A stretch of DNA of 12,294 bases, from NCBI GenBank assembly GCA_002362625.1, contig DEUP01000034.1, positions 1-12,294 of the forward strand. Reading direction: 5' to 3'. Below are positions 1 to 6,503 of the stretch, piece after piece. The notes below the pieces were generated by a model. It saw nothing but the letters and a program-made list of their open reading frames with translations, did no database searches and had not been told where the DNA came from. The first letter of the stretch is position 1, and each line of letters starts with the position of its first letter. The position numbers were made by a program, and so were the translations under genes. Source of the stretch: Clostridiales bacterium UBA3259 (GTDB lineage: Bacteria; Bacillota_A; Clostridia; Oscillospirales; Oscillospiraceae).

Positions 1-23
1 TTCTACCATTGAACTACACCCGC
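1..23 (-). tRNA. tRNA-Gly, 5' part only (cut by window edge)
   Basis: Read on the minus strand, these 23 bases give the acceptor 5' strand and D-arm start of a tRNA: GCGGG acceptor start, then TGTAGTTCAATGG, the usual D-stem/D-loop form of bacterial tRNA-Gly. The anticodon, variable loop and T-arm lie outside the window, so the isotype rests on the 5' sequence alone and the anticodon cannot be stated. It lies downstream of the HAD phosphatase gene on the same strand, with 53 bases between them, and a good promoter sits in that gap. Confidence 0.8.
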
Positions 24-56
24 AGACCCCTGTTACCTTGCTGATTCAGCCATAGA

Positions 57-85
57 ATTTTACCATGAAAGTATGATTATGTCAA
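57..85 (-). promoter_or_regulatory. Sigma-A-type promoter of the tRNA gene
   Basis: On the minus strand a perfect -35 TTGACA (80-85) and -10 TAAAAT (57-62) are separated by exactly 17 bases. Transcription would start near 50, about 27 bases before the tRNA 5' end. The -35 box overlaps the last two codons and stop of the HAD phosphatase gene, so the promoter is partly embedded in coding sequence. Confidence 0.75.
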
Positions 86-934
86 GGCCTTTTTCAGAAT
101 TTCCGGGATTTTCTCGTAAATCACCGCCGCGACAGCGCCGTCGCCGCATTCGCACACCTGAGGAAATCTGTCCGCAACCACACCGTCAGCGGGACAGAAG
201 GCGTAGTCTCCGGCATAGAGCATGGGCAGATCATTGTCCGCGTCTCCAACGCATACCAGGACTTTCTTTCCCAGCCGCTGCTTCAGTTCCAGCGCTGACC
301 GGCCCTTGGAGACACCCTTGGCGTGAACGTCAATAATCCGGGACGCTGCCCGGAACACCTCGCAGTATTCCCCAAACCGTTCCTTCAATACGCTTTCCAC
401 CCGATCCATCTCCCGAATCTCCTCCTCCGTGCCCGCGAACAGATCGGCTACTGTGTCCTTCCGGATTTTTCCGTAAAGGGAGAATTTCAGAAAGGGGCCT
501 AAATCGTCCCCAGGCCGGGCAAAGCCCCGGGCGCACTGGTTGTTGTCGCAGAAGGCGTCCCAGGCGGGATTTTCCCGGAACCGGTAATGGGCCTTGATTC
601 CCTGTACCTCCACAGTCAGCTCCGGAAACCAGTCTTCACATTTACGGACGGTTTCCCACAAATCCATTTGAATCTCATGTAAAAATTCAAATTTGCCCTT
701 TTTGAGGTCATAAGCGGCGGAACCGTTATACAGCAGCAGAGGGGCGTTCACGGGAACCCTGTCCCGGAACACCCTGGTCATGGGCACGCTCCGGCCTGTA
801 TTGACCGTAAAGGCCCCGCCGTTATCCATAAAATACCGGATGGCCTCCAGATTCTTTTCCGGGATGGTGGAATCCGGGGCCGTCAATGTGCGGTCATAGT
901 CCACCGTCAGCAGTACATCGGAATAAAGCGCCAT
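77..934 (-). CDS. Cof-type HAD-superfamily phosphatase (subclass IIB)
   Basis: Predicted cytosolic 285-residue hydrolase of the haloacid dehalogenase superfamily; such enzymes remove phosphate from small sugar or nucleotide phosphates through an aspartyl-phosphate. Motif I is DYDRT with D12 (nucleophile) and D14 (acid/base); motif II is T46 in NTGRS; motif III is probably K210 in SKGRSA; motif IV is GDADND at 230-235, which binds Mg2+. The long insert between motifs II and III (about 85-190) is the size of a C2 cap, as in the Cof/YbiV group. Length is normal. The start is supported by AGAAGGAG six bases upstream; this RBS overlaps the TAG stop of rluD, so the gene is the third of the lspA-rluD-HAD operon and probably translationally linked. 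Motif I has Arg where Gly is more usual (DxDGT versus DYDRT), which does not remove a catalytic residue. The natural substrate cannot be inferred. Confidence 0.88.
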   Translation of the reverse strand: MALYSDVLLTVDYDRTLTAPDSTIPEKNLEAIRYFMDNGGAFTVNTGRSVPMTRVFRDRVPVNAPLLLYNGSAAYDLKKGKFEFLHEIQMDLWETVRKCEDWFPELTVEVQGIKAHYRFRENPAWDAFCDNNQCARGFARPGDDLGPFLKFSLYGKIRKDTVADLFAGTEEEIREMDRVESVLKERFGEYCEVFRAASRIIDVHAKGVSKGRSALELKQRLGKKVLVCVGDADNDLPMLYAGDYAFCPADGVVADRFPQVCECGDGAVAAVIYEKIPEILKKALT

Positions 935-946
935 GATTTTCTCCTT

Positions 947-1870
947 CTATTCACCGCTCATTTTTTTGAGCTTGTCCAAAACATCCTGAAAATACTCCGG
1001 AAGCGGAGCAAAGACCATCACCGGTCTGCCGTCCCTGGGGTGCCGGAAGCACAGGGCGCCGGCGTGCAGGCACTGGCTCGACTGCCCCAACTCCGGTTTT
1101 TTATGTCCGTAAACCGTATCTCCCAAAATAGGATGGCCGATGTAGGCCATGTGAACACGGATCTGGTGAGTGCGGCCTGTTTCCAGATGACACCGAATGT
1201 GGGTATAGCCCCGGTACCGCTGAACCACCTCCCAGTGGGTTACAGCATTTCGGGAATTGCGCTGAGTGACGCACATCTTCTTCCGGTCGCTGGGATGACG
1301 GCCGATGGGCGCGTCCACCGTACCCCTGTCCTCCCTCAAGCTGCCGCAGACAACGGCCTCATAGGTTCTGGCCATGGTGTGATCCTTCAGCTGGGAGGCC
1401 AGCATGGTATGGGCATAGTCGTTTTTCGCCACGGCCAGCAGGCCGGAGGTGTCCTTATCGATCCGGTGGACGATGCCCGGACGCAGCTCTCCGTTGATGC
1501 CGCTTAAGCTGTCTCCCATGGCATACAGCAGACCGTTTACCAGGGTGTCATCGCTGTGTCCCGCCGCCGGATGCACCACCAGCCCCTTGGGCTTGTTGAT
1601 CACCAGCACATCCTCGTCCTCATAGACGATTTCCAGGGTCATTTCTGTTGGAATAATATCCACAGGCTTGGCTTCCGGGATGGTGTACTCCACCCTGTCT
1701 CCCGGATTTAACCGGTCGTTTTTCTTTCCCGGCTTCCCGTTGAGCAGGACGTGTCCTTCCTCAATGAGCTTCTGGGCGGCGCTCCGGCTGAGATTCCCGC
1801 TGGCGCGGGTCAGAAACGCATCCAGCCGCTCCCCTGGCAGGTCAGCTATCACTTCCATGCTTCTTCTCAT
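947..1870 (-). CDS. rluD: RluD-family 23S rRNA/tRNA pseudouridine synthase
   Basis: Converts uridine to pseudouridine in structured RNA, most likely 23S rRNA, in the cytosol. An N-terminal S4-like RNA-binding segment (about 10-65, RLDAFLTR...SRSAAQKLIEEGHVLLNG) precedes the catalytic RluA/RluD domain (about 80-300). The signature HRIDKDTSGL is present with catalytic Asp at 138 (counted from the first Met), and the GRTHQIRVH motif follows. Its length of about 300 residues is typical of the RluD/YlyB group. The start is ambiguous: the first ATG (1870) has GGAAGG directly touching it, too close to be a good RBS, while the ATG at 1858 (MEVIADLPGERLD...) has the same purine tract 12 bases upstream and begins where homologues usually begin; I favour 1858. 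Either start overlaps the end of lspA (17 or 29 bases), indicating translational coupling. lspA-rluD adjacency is common in Firmicutes. Exact target uridine is unknown, so the rluD symbol is a family-level name. Confidence 0.9.
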   Translation of the reverse strand: MRRSMEVIADLPGERLDAFLTRASGNLSRSAAQKLIEEGHVLLNGKPGKKNDRLNPGDRVEYTIPEAKPVDIIPTEMTLEIVYEDEDVLVINKPKGLVVHPAAGHSDDTLVNGLLYAMGDSLSGINGELRPGIVHRIDKDTSGLLAVAKNDYAHTMLASQLKDHTMARTYEAVVCGSLREDRGTVDAPIGRHPSDRKKMCVTQRNSRNAVTHWEVVQRYRGYTHIRCHLETGRTHQIRVHMAYIGHPILGDTVYGHKKPELGQSSQCLHAGALCFRHPRDGRPVMVFAPLPEYFQDVLDKLKKMSGE

Positions 1871-2333
1871 CCTTCCAGAATTTCTTGTTGAAAAAGGCCA
1901 GATGGATCATCAGCAGGGCGCAGCCGCAGGTAATGAAGCAGTCCGCCACGTTGAACACAGGAAATTCCATAAACGCCGTCTCGATCATATCCACCACATA
2001 GCCCTGGCGGATCCGGTCGATCATGTTTCCCAGGCCTCCCGCGTAAATGGCGGCAATGCACCAACGCTCAAATTTTGTAAAGGCCATGGGCTTACAAAAA
2101 TACTCATACAGGACAATGCCGGTAAACACCACAAAAATCAGGAGGAACAATCCCTGCCTTCCCTGGAAGGAGGAAAAGGCTGCCCCATCGTTTTGCACAT
2201 AGGTCAGATTCAGCACACCGGGCAGAAAGAGGACTGTTTCCCCCAAGGGAATAAACAGCACCGTCAAATACTTCGCCGCCTGATCCAATACCACAGCCAG
2301 GGCCGCAAACAGGGAATAGTACAAAAAATTCAT
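1842..2333 (-). CDS. lspA: Lipoprotein signal peptidase (signal peptidase II)
   Basis: Aspartyl protease of the inner membrane that removes the signal peptide from prolipoproteins after lipid attachment to the +1 cysteine. The 163-residue protein has four hydrophobic segments (about 4-24, 60-80, 90-108, 127-150). Conserved blocks are visible: NDGAAFS at 48-54, GNMIDR at 102-107, VVDM with catalytic D115, and FNVADC with catalytic D131. The C-terminus is a basic cytosolic tail. The start is fixed by AAGGAGG seven bases upstream and by a near-consensus promoter behind it. lspA is the first gene of an operon with rluD (overlapping) and the HAD phosphatase. All catalytic motifs are intact and the length is normal for the family. 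Confidence 0.96.
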   Translation of the reverse strand: MNFLYYSLFAALAVVLDQAAKYLTVLFIPLGETVLFLPGVLNLTYVQNDGAAFSSFQGRQGLFLLIFVVFTGIVLYEYFCKPMAFTKFERWCIAAIYAGGLGNMIDRIRQGYVVDMIETAFMEFPVFNVADCFITCGCALLMIHLAFFNKKFWKDEKKHGSDS

Positions 2334-2362
2334 AAAGCATCCTCCTTGTGAACACGCCTTTC

Positions 2363-2391
2363 ATTATACACAGCCGCCTCATAAAAGTCAA
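2363..2391 (-). promoter_or_regulatory. Sigma-A-type promoter of lspA-rluD-HAD operon
   Basis: On the minus strand -35 TTGACT (2386-2391) and a perfect -10 TATAAT (2363-2368) are separated by 17 bases. The predicted start near 2356 gives a leader of about 22 bases that holds the AAGGAGG of lspA. The promoter lies just downstream of the terminator of the preceding HPr-like gene, so the two units are transcribed separately. Confidence 0.85.
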
Positions 2392-2408
2392 TGAAGGCTC
2401 CTAAAAGT

Positions 2409-2440
2409 AAAAAAACCCGCCCCAGGTATTCCCGGGACGG
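2409..2440 (-). terminator. Rho-independent terminator after the HPr-like gene
   Basis: In minus-strand RNA the arms 2440-2431 and 2426-2417 form a 10-pair GC-rich stem with two G-U wobbles and a 4-base loop (AAUA), followed at once by seven U (2415-2409). There is no U run on the other strand, so it acts for the minus-strand gene ending at 2459, 18 bases upstream of the stem. Confidence 0.88.
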
Positions 2441-2458
2441 TGCTACTAGAGCCATATT

Positions 2459-2692
2459 TTAAACAGTAAAACGTTCCGCCGCTTTCCGAAAGGCCGCGAA
2501 CTGTTCCTCGCTGCACTTGGCGGATACCGTCAAAGCGCTGGTGCAGTCCAGGCAGAACATTTCCATAAAGCTGCCGCCGTTCACTCTGTGGCGGTCATCC
2601 TCCACCTCAACAGGAAAGCCCATGGTGGTTGCCAGGCCTACAAAGTCCTGAACGTCCTTGACGGATCTCAGCCTGACTTTAAATTCCCACAT
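2459..2692 (-). CDS. HPr-fold small protein lacking the active-site histidine
   Basis: A 77-residue protein resembling HPr of the phosphotransferase system. The strand-helix pattern of HPr can be followed: KVRLRS (strand 1), DVQDFVGLATTMG (helix 1), VEVEDD (strand), VNGGSFMEMFCLD (the region of HPr Ser46 and the loop before helix 2), ALTVSAKC (strand 4) and SEEQFAAFRKAAERF (helix 3). However the GLHARPA motif with phosphorylatable His15 is absent: residues 9-17 hold no histidine. S41 aligns with the regulatory Ser46 position. It therefore cannot be a normal phosphocarrier; a binding or regulatory role is an inference. The frame is open up to 2776, but I choose the ATG at 2692 because it has GGAGG upstream and starts at the family's N-terminal strand, and the extra residues look unlike HPr. 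It is a single-gene unit with its own promoter and terminator, divergent from mtaB. Confidence 0.72.
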   Translation of the reverse strand: MWEFKVRLRSVKDVQDFVGLATTMGFPVEVEDDRHRVNGGSFMEMFCLDCTSALTVSAKCSEEQFAAFRKAAERFTV

Positions 2693-2711
2693 AAAAAGTC
2701 TTCCCTCCAAC

Positions 2712-2740
2712 TGTACAAATATCCGTTCTTCGTGTATAAT
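2712..2740 (+). promoter_or_regulatory. Candidate promoter of mtaB
   Basis: TGTACA (2712-2717) and TATAAT (2735-2740) are separated by 17 bases on the plus strand. It lies inside the leader of the divergent HPr-like gene, and it would give mtaB a leader of about 134 bases. A perfect TTGACA at 2807-2812 nearer to mtaB has no acceptable -10 at 16-18 bases, so I prefer this one, without certainty. Confidence 0.4.
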
Positions 2741-2795
2741 TGGGGGGATGATCGGTCTGTAAATCCGACTTCCCATTTCCCGCTGGATACCATTT

Positions 2796-2823
2796 ATTAT
2801 AGCAGGTTGACAAAAAAATGCAA
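2796..2823 (-). promoter_or_regulatory. Probable promoter of the HPr-like gene
   Basis: On the minus strand a perfect -10 TATAAT (2796-2801) is preceded at 16 bases by TTGCAT (2818-2823), four of six matches to the -35 consensus. The start near 2789 would give a leader of about 97 bases before the favoured ATG at 2692. Confidence 0.55.
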
Positions 2824-2880
2824 CTGTCGGTTTGGACGATTAATACAATTTATGACATTAGTTTTTGGTGGTTTTAACAA

Positions 2881-4170
2881 ATGAAGTTCTCTTTTTTCAC
2901 ACTGGGCTGCAAGACAAATCAATATGAGACCCAAGCCATGGAGCGTCTGCTGATTCAAAGGGGCCACACCATCGCGCCCTTCTCAGAGGACTGCGACGGC
3001 TATATTATCAACACCTGTTCCGTCACCGCTGTGGCGGATAAGAAAAACCGGGCCATGATCCGCCGGTGCCACCGGGAGCATCCCGACGCCGTCCTTGCCG
3101 TCTGCGGCTGCTACACCCAGCACGACGCCGACGCCGTCCGGGCCCTGGGCGCGGATGTGATCGGAGGCAGTGCTGACAGGCAGGCCTTTGTGGAGCTGGT
3201 GCTGTCCACTGCCCAGGATCGTGCCCACAGGGAAATCCTGGACAACGCCCTGCGCCGCCGTGATTTTGAGGTTCTCCCTCCCGGCGGGCTGGAGGAGCGT
3301 ACCCGGGCCATGCTGAAGGTACAGGACGGCTGCGTCAACTTCTGTACTTACTGCATCATTCCCTATACCAGAGGCCCCATCCGTTCCGCGCCAATCGACC
3401 TTGCGGTGGAACAGGCCAGGGAACTGGCAGACAAAGGCTACCGGGAGATTGTGGTCACCGGTATTGAGATTGCCGGCTGGGGCGCGGACCTGCCAGGAAA
3501 GCCTCCCGTGTCCGACCTGATTGAGGCCGTCTGTCAGGCGGTGCCCACGCTTCGCATCCGGCTGGGTTCTCTGGAACCCAGGATCGTGACGAAAGATTTT
3601 TGTGAAAGATTATGTAAACTGAATAACCTCTGTCCCCAGTTCCATCTGAGTATGCAAAGCGGCTGTGACACGGTGCTGGAACGGATGAAGCGGAAGTACG
3701 ACACCGCCCGGTATTTGGAAAGCGTCACTCTGCTGAAGCGCTATTTTCCGGGCTGCGCCGTTACCACGGATATGATCGTTGCCTTCCCCGGGGAGACAGA
3801 GGAAGAATTCCAGGAAAGCCTTCGGTTCATCCAAAAATGCGGCTTTGCGGATATGCACATCTTCCCCTACTCCCGCCGTCCCGGAACTCCCGCGGACAAG
3901 ATGCCAGGACAGCTGGGAAACGCCGTAAAAGAGCAGCGTAGCCGTCAGGCCATTGCCGCAGCCGCCGAAATGAGCCGGAAATACCGGGAAAAGCTGGTGG
4001 GTGCCACATTGGAGGTTCTGTTTGAGGAACGGGAGGCCGGGTATTACACCGGCCACGCCCCCAACTACGTAAAGGTCTATGCCCCGGGAGACGGCCTCCA
4101 TAACGAAATTCGAAAGGTTTTCATAAAAGAAGTGTTCCGAGACGGGGTTTTCGGGGAGATTTTGGAATAA
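2881..4170 (+). CDS. mtaB: tRNA t6A37 methylthiotransferase MtaB
   Basis: Radical-SAM enzyme that adds a methylthio group to N6-threonylcarbamoyladenosine at position 37 of ANN-decoding tRNAs, giving ms2t6A. Domains in order: N-terminal UPF0004 domain with three auxiliary-cluster cysteines (C10 in LGCKTNQYE, C46 in NTCSVT, C77 in GCYTQ); radical SAM core with C151-x3-C155-x2-C158 (GCVNFCTYC); C-terminal TRAM domain after about residue 365 for tRNA binding. The GCKTNQYE and CSVT forms are those of MtaB rather than MiaB or RimO. Length of 429 residues is usual. The ATG has a weak RBS (GGTGG, nine bases upstream) in an AT-rich leader. It is divergent from the HPr-like gene; queH follows after 94 bases with a separate promoter. 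All cluster cysteines are present, so it should be active. Confidence 0.95.
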   Translation: MKFSFFTLGCKTNQYETQAMERLLIQRGHTIAPFSEDCDGYIINTCSVTAVADKKNRAMIRRCHREHPDAVLAVCGCYTQHDADAVRALGADVIGGSADRQAFVELVLSTAQDRAHREILDNALRRRDFEVLPPGGLEERTRAMLKVQDGCVNFCTYCIIPYTRGPIRSAPIDLAVEQARELADKGYREIVVTGIEIAGWGADLPGKPPVSDLIEAVCQAVPTLRIRLGSLEPRIVTKDFCERLCKLNNLCPQFHLSMQSGCDTVLERMKRKYDTARYLESVTLLKRYFPGCAVTTDMIVAFPGETEEEFQESLRFIQKCGFADMHIFPYSRRPGTPADKMPGQLGNAVKEQRSRQAIAAAAEMSRKYREKLVGATLEVLFEEREAGYYTGHAPNYVKVYAPGDGLHNEIRKVFIKEVFRDGVFGEILE

Positions 4171-4173
4171 TTC

Positions 4174-4202
4174 TTGCATTTACCCCGCTTTCATGGTAAG
4201 AT
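4174..4202 (+). promoter_or_regulatory. Promoter of queH gene block
   Basis: TTGCAT (4174-4179) and TAAGAT (4197-4202) are separated by 17 bases, starting four bases after the mtaB stop codon. The predicted start at about 4208-4210 falls just before the hairpin at 4211-4237 and leaves a leader of about 56 bases containing AGGAGG for queH. Confidence 0.6.
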
Positions 4203-4210
4203 AAATGAAA

Positions 4211-4237
4211 TTGCTCCCCGGTACCCCCGGGGAGCAA
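4211..4237 (+). other. Perfect 11-bp stem-loop in the queH leader
   Basis: TTGCTCCCCGG (4211-4221) pairs perfectly with CCGGGGAGCAA (4227-4237) around a five-base loop. It is followed by an A run, not a U run, and the reverse strand has no clean U run either, so it is not a standard terminator. Its position at the predicted 5' end of the queH transcript fits a 5' stability hairpin or a processing signal; this is inference. It could also weaken readthrough from mtaB. Confidence 0.7.
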
Positions 4238-4264
4238 AAAAGCGACGCATTCAGGAGGAATCCC

Positions 4265-4810
4265 ATGAAGACCCTGCTGCATATTTGCTGTGCTCCCTGT
4301 GCCAACCGACCCATTGACATTCTGCGAACCGACGGGATTGAGGTCACCGGCTTTTGGTATAACCCCAATATCCACCCTGTCACCGAGTACCGGGCACGCC
4401 GGAACTGTCTGGAAGGCTACGCCAAGGAAATTGAGCTGCCTCTGATTATGAAAAACGACTACGCCCTGCGGCCCTTTGTCCGGGCTGTTGCTGAGGACAT
4501 CGGCGGCCGGTGTGTCAAGTGCTATGAGATGCGTCTCTACGAAACCGCCCGGCAGGCGGCGGAGGGCGGCTTTGACAGCTTCACCTCCTCCCTGTTCATC
4601 AGCCCCTACCAGAAGCACGAGCTGATGCGGGAGGTTGCGGAACGGGCCGCCGCGGAATACGGCGTAACCTTCCTGTACCGGGACTTCCGGCCTTATTTTA
4701 AGGAGGGGCAGGCCTTTGCCCGGGAGCACGGCTTCTATATGCAAAAATACTGCGGCTGCGTTTTTTCTGAGGAAGAGCGGTATATAAAGCCCAAGAAGCT
4801 GATTCCGTGA
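4265..4810 (+). CDS. queH: Epoxyqueuosine reductase QueH
   Basis: Reduces epoxyqueuosine to queuosine at the wobble position 34 of tRNAs with GUN anticodons, the last step of queuosine synthesis; it is the cobalamin-independent alternative to QueG. The 181-residue protein shows the QueH (DUF208) cysteines: CCAPC at 8-12, CVKC at 83-86 in GGRCVKCYEMRL, and CGC at 163-165, which in the family hold a [4Fe-4S] cluster and a second iron. The motif SLFISPYQKH lies between them. The frame is open upstream to an ATG at 4205, but that start lies in the leader hairpin; the ATG at 4265 has a perfect AGGAGG six bases before it and begins at the family's N-terminus. It is followed after 19 bases by the methyltransferase gene, likely co-transcribed. 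No other queuosine gene is visible here. Confidence 0.94.
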   Translation: MKTLLHICCAPCANRPIDILRTDGIEVTGFWYNPNIHPVTEYRARRNCLEGYAKEIELPLIMKNDYALRPFVRAVAEDIGGRCVKCYEMRLYETARQAAEGGFDSFTSSLFISPYQKHELMREVAERAAAEYGVTFLYRDFRPYFKEGQAFAREHGFYMQKYCGCVFSEEERYIKPKKLIP

Positions 4811-4829
4811 AAGAGAATTTGGAGGAAAT

Positions 4830-5966
4830 ATGACAAATTTTGAATTTTCCGTTCCCTGCCTCTTCGGTCTGGAGGGCATTGCGGGGGACGAACTGCGCCG
4901 TCTTGGCATGGAAAACGTACGGGTGGAAAACGGCCGGGTGCTGTTTTCCGGCGACGGCCGGGCCATGGCAAAAGCCAACGTCTGCCTTCGCACCGGTGAG
5001 CGGGTGCTGATTGTCCTTGCCGACTTTCCGGCGAAGACCTTTGAAGAGCTGTTCCAGGGGGTCTGTCGCTGCAATCTGGAGGACTATATCCCCAGGGACG
5101 GCGCTTTTCCGGTGAAGGGTCACTGCCTGAACAGCACCCTCATGAGCGTTCCCGACTGCCAGGCCATCATCAAAAAAGCCGCCTCCAAACGGCTGGGTGA
5201 AAAATACGGCGTATCCTGGCTGCCGGAGACGGGAGCGAAATATCAGCTTCAGTTTTCCATCATGAACGACCGGGTCCAGCTGTACCTGGACACCTCCGGT
5301 CCGGGGCTCCACAAGCGGGGCTACCGTGCCAACGCCAACGAAGCGCCCCTTCGGGAAACCCTGGCCGCCGCCATGGTGATGCTCACCCGGTATCGGGGCC
5401 GGGACTTTGTATGGGACCCCTTCTGTGGCTCCGGCACCATTCCCATTGAAGCTGCCCTCATTGCCCGGAACAAGGCTCCCGGCATGTACCGCCGGTTCAG
5501 TGGGGAGTCCTTCCCTTGGCTCCCGGCCTCCGTCTGGGGGGAAGTGCGAGCGGAAGCCAAGGACAAGGAGTTCCAGGGGAACTACCGGATTCTGGGCAGC
5601 GACAATGACCCCAAATGCGTATCCCTGGCCATGGCCAATGCCCGGAAGGCCGGAGTGGAAAACGTGGCGAAGTTCCAGGACGGTGACGCCACCAAGATGA
5701 GCCTTCCCTCGGATTCCGGTATTCTCATCTGCAACCCGCCCTACGGCCAGCGGATGCTGGAGCAGAAGAGCGCCCAGCAGCTGTATACCGCCCTGGGCCG
5801 GCACCTGCGATACGCCGACGGCTGGAAAAAGTATATCATCACCTCCGAGCCGGAGTTTGAGCATTACTTTGGAAAACGCTGCGACAAGAAGCGCAAGCTC
5901 TACAACGGTATGATTCAGTGCAACTATTTCATGTATACCGGTGAAAGCAGAAAACCAAAAAATTAG
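4830..5966 (+). CDS. THUMP-domain class I SAM RNA methyltransferase (RlmL N-terminal type)
   Basis: Likely methylates a guanine N2 in 23S rRNA, by similarity to the first half of E. coli RlmL and to Bacillus YpsC; older annotation calls the family putative N6-adenine DNA methylase. N-terminal ferredoxin-like/THUMP region (about 1-160) precedes a Rossmann methyltransferase domain. The SAM-binding motif I is DPFCGSGT at 196-203 and the catalytic motif IV is NPPY at 302-305, typical of N-methyltransferases acting on exocyclic amines. The 378 residues correspond to a single-domain form; the second methyltransferase domain of RlmL is absent, as is usual in Firmicutes. GGAGG lies four bases before the ATG, a rather short spacing. 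It follows queH by 19 bases; the GNAT gene follows after 12 bases. RNA target is inferred from the family only. Confidence 0.9.
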   Translation: MTNFEFSVPCLFGLEGIAGDELRRLGMENVRVENGRVLFSGDGRAMAKANVCLRTGERVLIVLADFPAKTFEELFQGVCRCNLEDYIPRDGAFPVKGHCLNSTLMSVPDCQAIIKKAASKRLGEKYGVSWLPETGAKYQLQFSIMNDRVQLYLDTSGPGLHKRGYRANANEAPLRETLAAAMVMLTRYRGRDFVWDPFCGSGTIPIEAALIARNKAPGMYRRFSGESFPWLPASVWGEVRAEAKDKEFQGNYRILGSDNDPKCVSLAMANARKAGVENVAKFQDGDATKMSLPSDSGILICNPPYGQRMLEQKSAQQLYTALGRHLRYADGWKKYIITSEPEFEHYFGKRCDKKRKLYNGMIQCNYFMYTGESRKPKN

Positions 5967-5978
5967 AAGGAAACGCTT

Positions 5979-6503
5979 ATGGCTCTCATTTTGATAAAAC
6001 TCACAAAGGCCTATGAAAAACAGTTGTGTGAAATGATTGACGAGTGGAAGCTTGACCAGGAACTCCACCACACAAATCGTTCCCCCTGGGCCATCTTCCG
6101 TAATGATTGTCACAATTTTGATGATTATTTGGAGCACCTGGAATCAAAGGAAGCGACAGAAGGCCATGTTCCCGATTCGGTTTTCTTTCTGCTGGACGAA
6201 AGCAGAGACAGGCTTCTTGGGGCAGTAAATATCCGTCACTATCTGAATGATTCCCTGCTGCGAGAAGGCGGTCATATCGGGGACGGAATCCGACCCAGTG
6301 AAAGAGGAAAGGGCTATGGGACGCAAATCGTTCGCCTGGCTCTGATGGAATGCAAGAAGCTGGGGATTGATCACGTCCTGATGACATGTGATAAGGATAA
6401 TATTCCTTCCGCCAGAACCATTATAAAAAACGGCGGCGTCCTTGAAAACGAATTTGTCAATTCAGATGGCAATGTAGAACAGAGATATTGGATTTCGATT
6501 TGA
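5979..6503 (+). CDS. GNAT-family N-acetyltransferase
   Basis: Predicted cytosolic acetyl-CoA-dependent acyltransferase of 174 residues. The acetyl-CoA pyrophosphate-binding motif A is clear: R109-G-K-G112-Y-G114-T in GIRPSERGKGYGT, followed by a helix and the beta-strand HVLMTCDKDN; N-terminal residues 5-60 and the strand LLGAVNIRHYL also fit the fold. It resembles the COG3981-type predicted acetyltransferases; the substrate is unknown. The start is backed by AGAAGGA, which overlaps the TAG stop of the methyltransferase gene 12 bases upstream, so the two are probably co-transcribed. Base composition is lower in GC than around it: hand counts of 60-base blocks gave 48 percent (6121-6180) and 38 percent (6421-6480), against 62 percent in a block of the next gene (7021-7080). 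This suggests a later arrival in the operon. Confidence 0.88.
   Translation: MALILIKLTKAYEKQLCEMIDEWKLDQELHHTNRSPWAIFRNDCHNFDDYLEHLESKEATEGHVPDSVFFLLDESRDRLLGAVNIRHYLNDSLLREGGHIGDGIRPSERGKGYGTQIVRLALMECKKLGIDHVLMTCDKDNIPSARTIIKNGGVLENEFVNSDGNVEQRYWISI

Noticed and set aside
2807..2812. Perfect TTGACA as the -35 of an mtaB promoter
   Set aside because: No TATAAT-like hexamer occurs 16-18 bases downstream, so it is probably chance or part of the overlapping minus-strand promoter region.
4211..4237. Terminator for mtaB
   Set aside because: The stem is strong but followed by an A run on the plus strand and no U tract, and a promoter lies just before it.
4205..4264. Upstream in-frame start for queH
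   Set aside because: The extra residues come from the leader hairpin and RBS region; the ATG at 4265 has AGGAGG at good spacing and matches the family N-terminus.
4698..6137. Long open frame (479 codons) on the minus strand opposite the methyltransferase gene
   Set aside because: It lies fully antisense to queH, the RlmL-like gene and the GNAT gene, all with clear motifs; the translation has no recognisable domain and the length follows from GC-rich codons of the sense gene.
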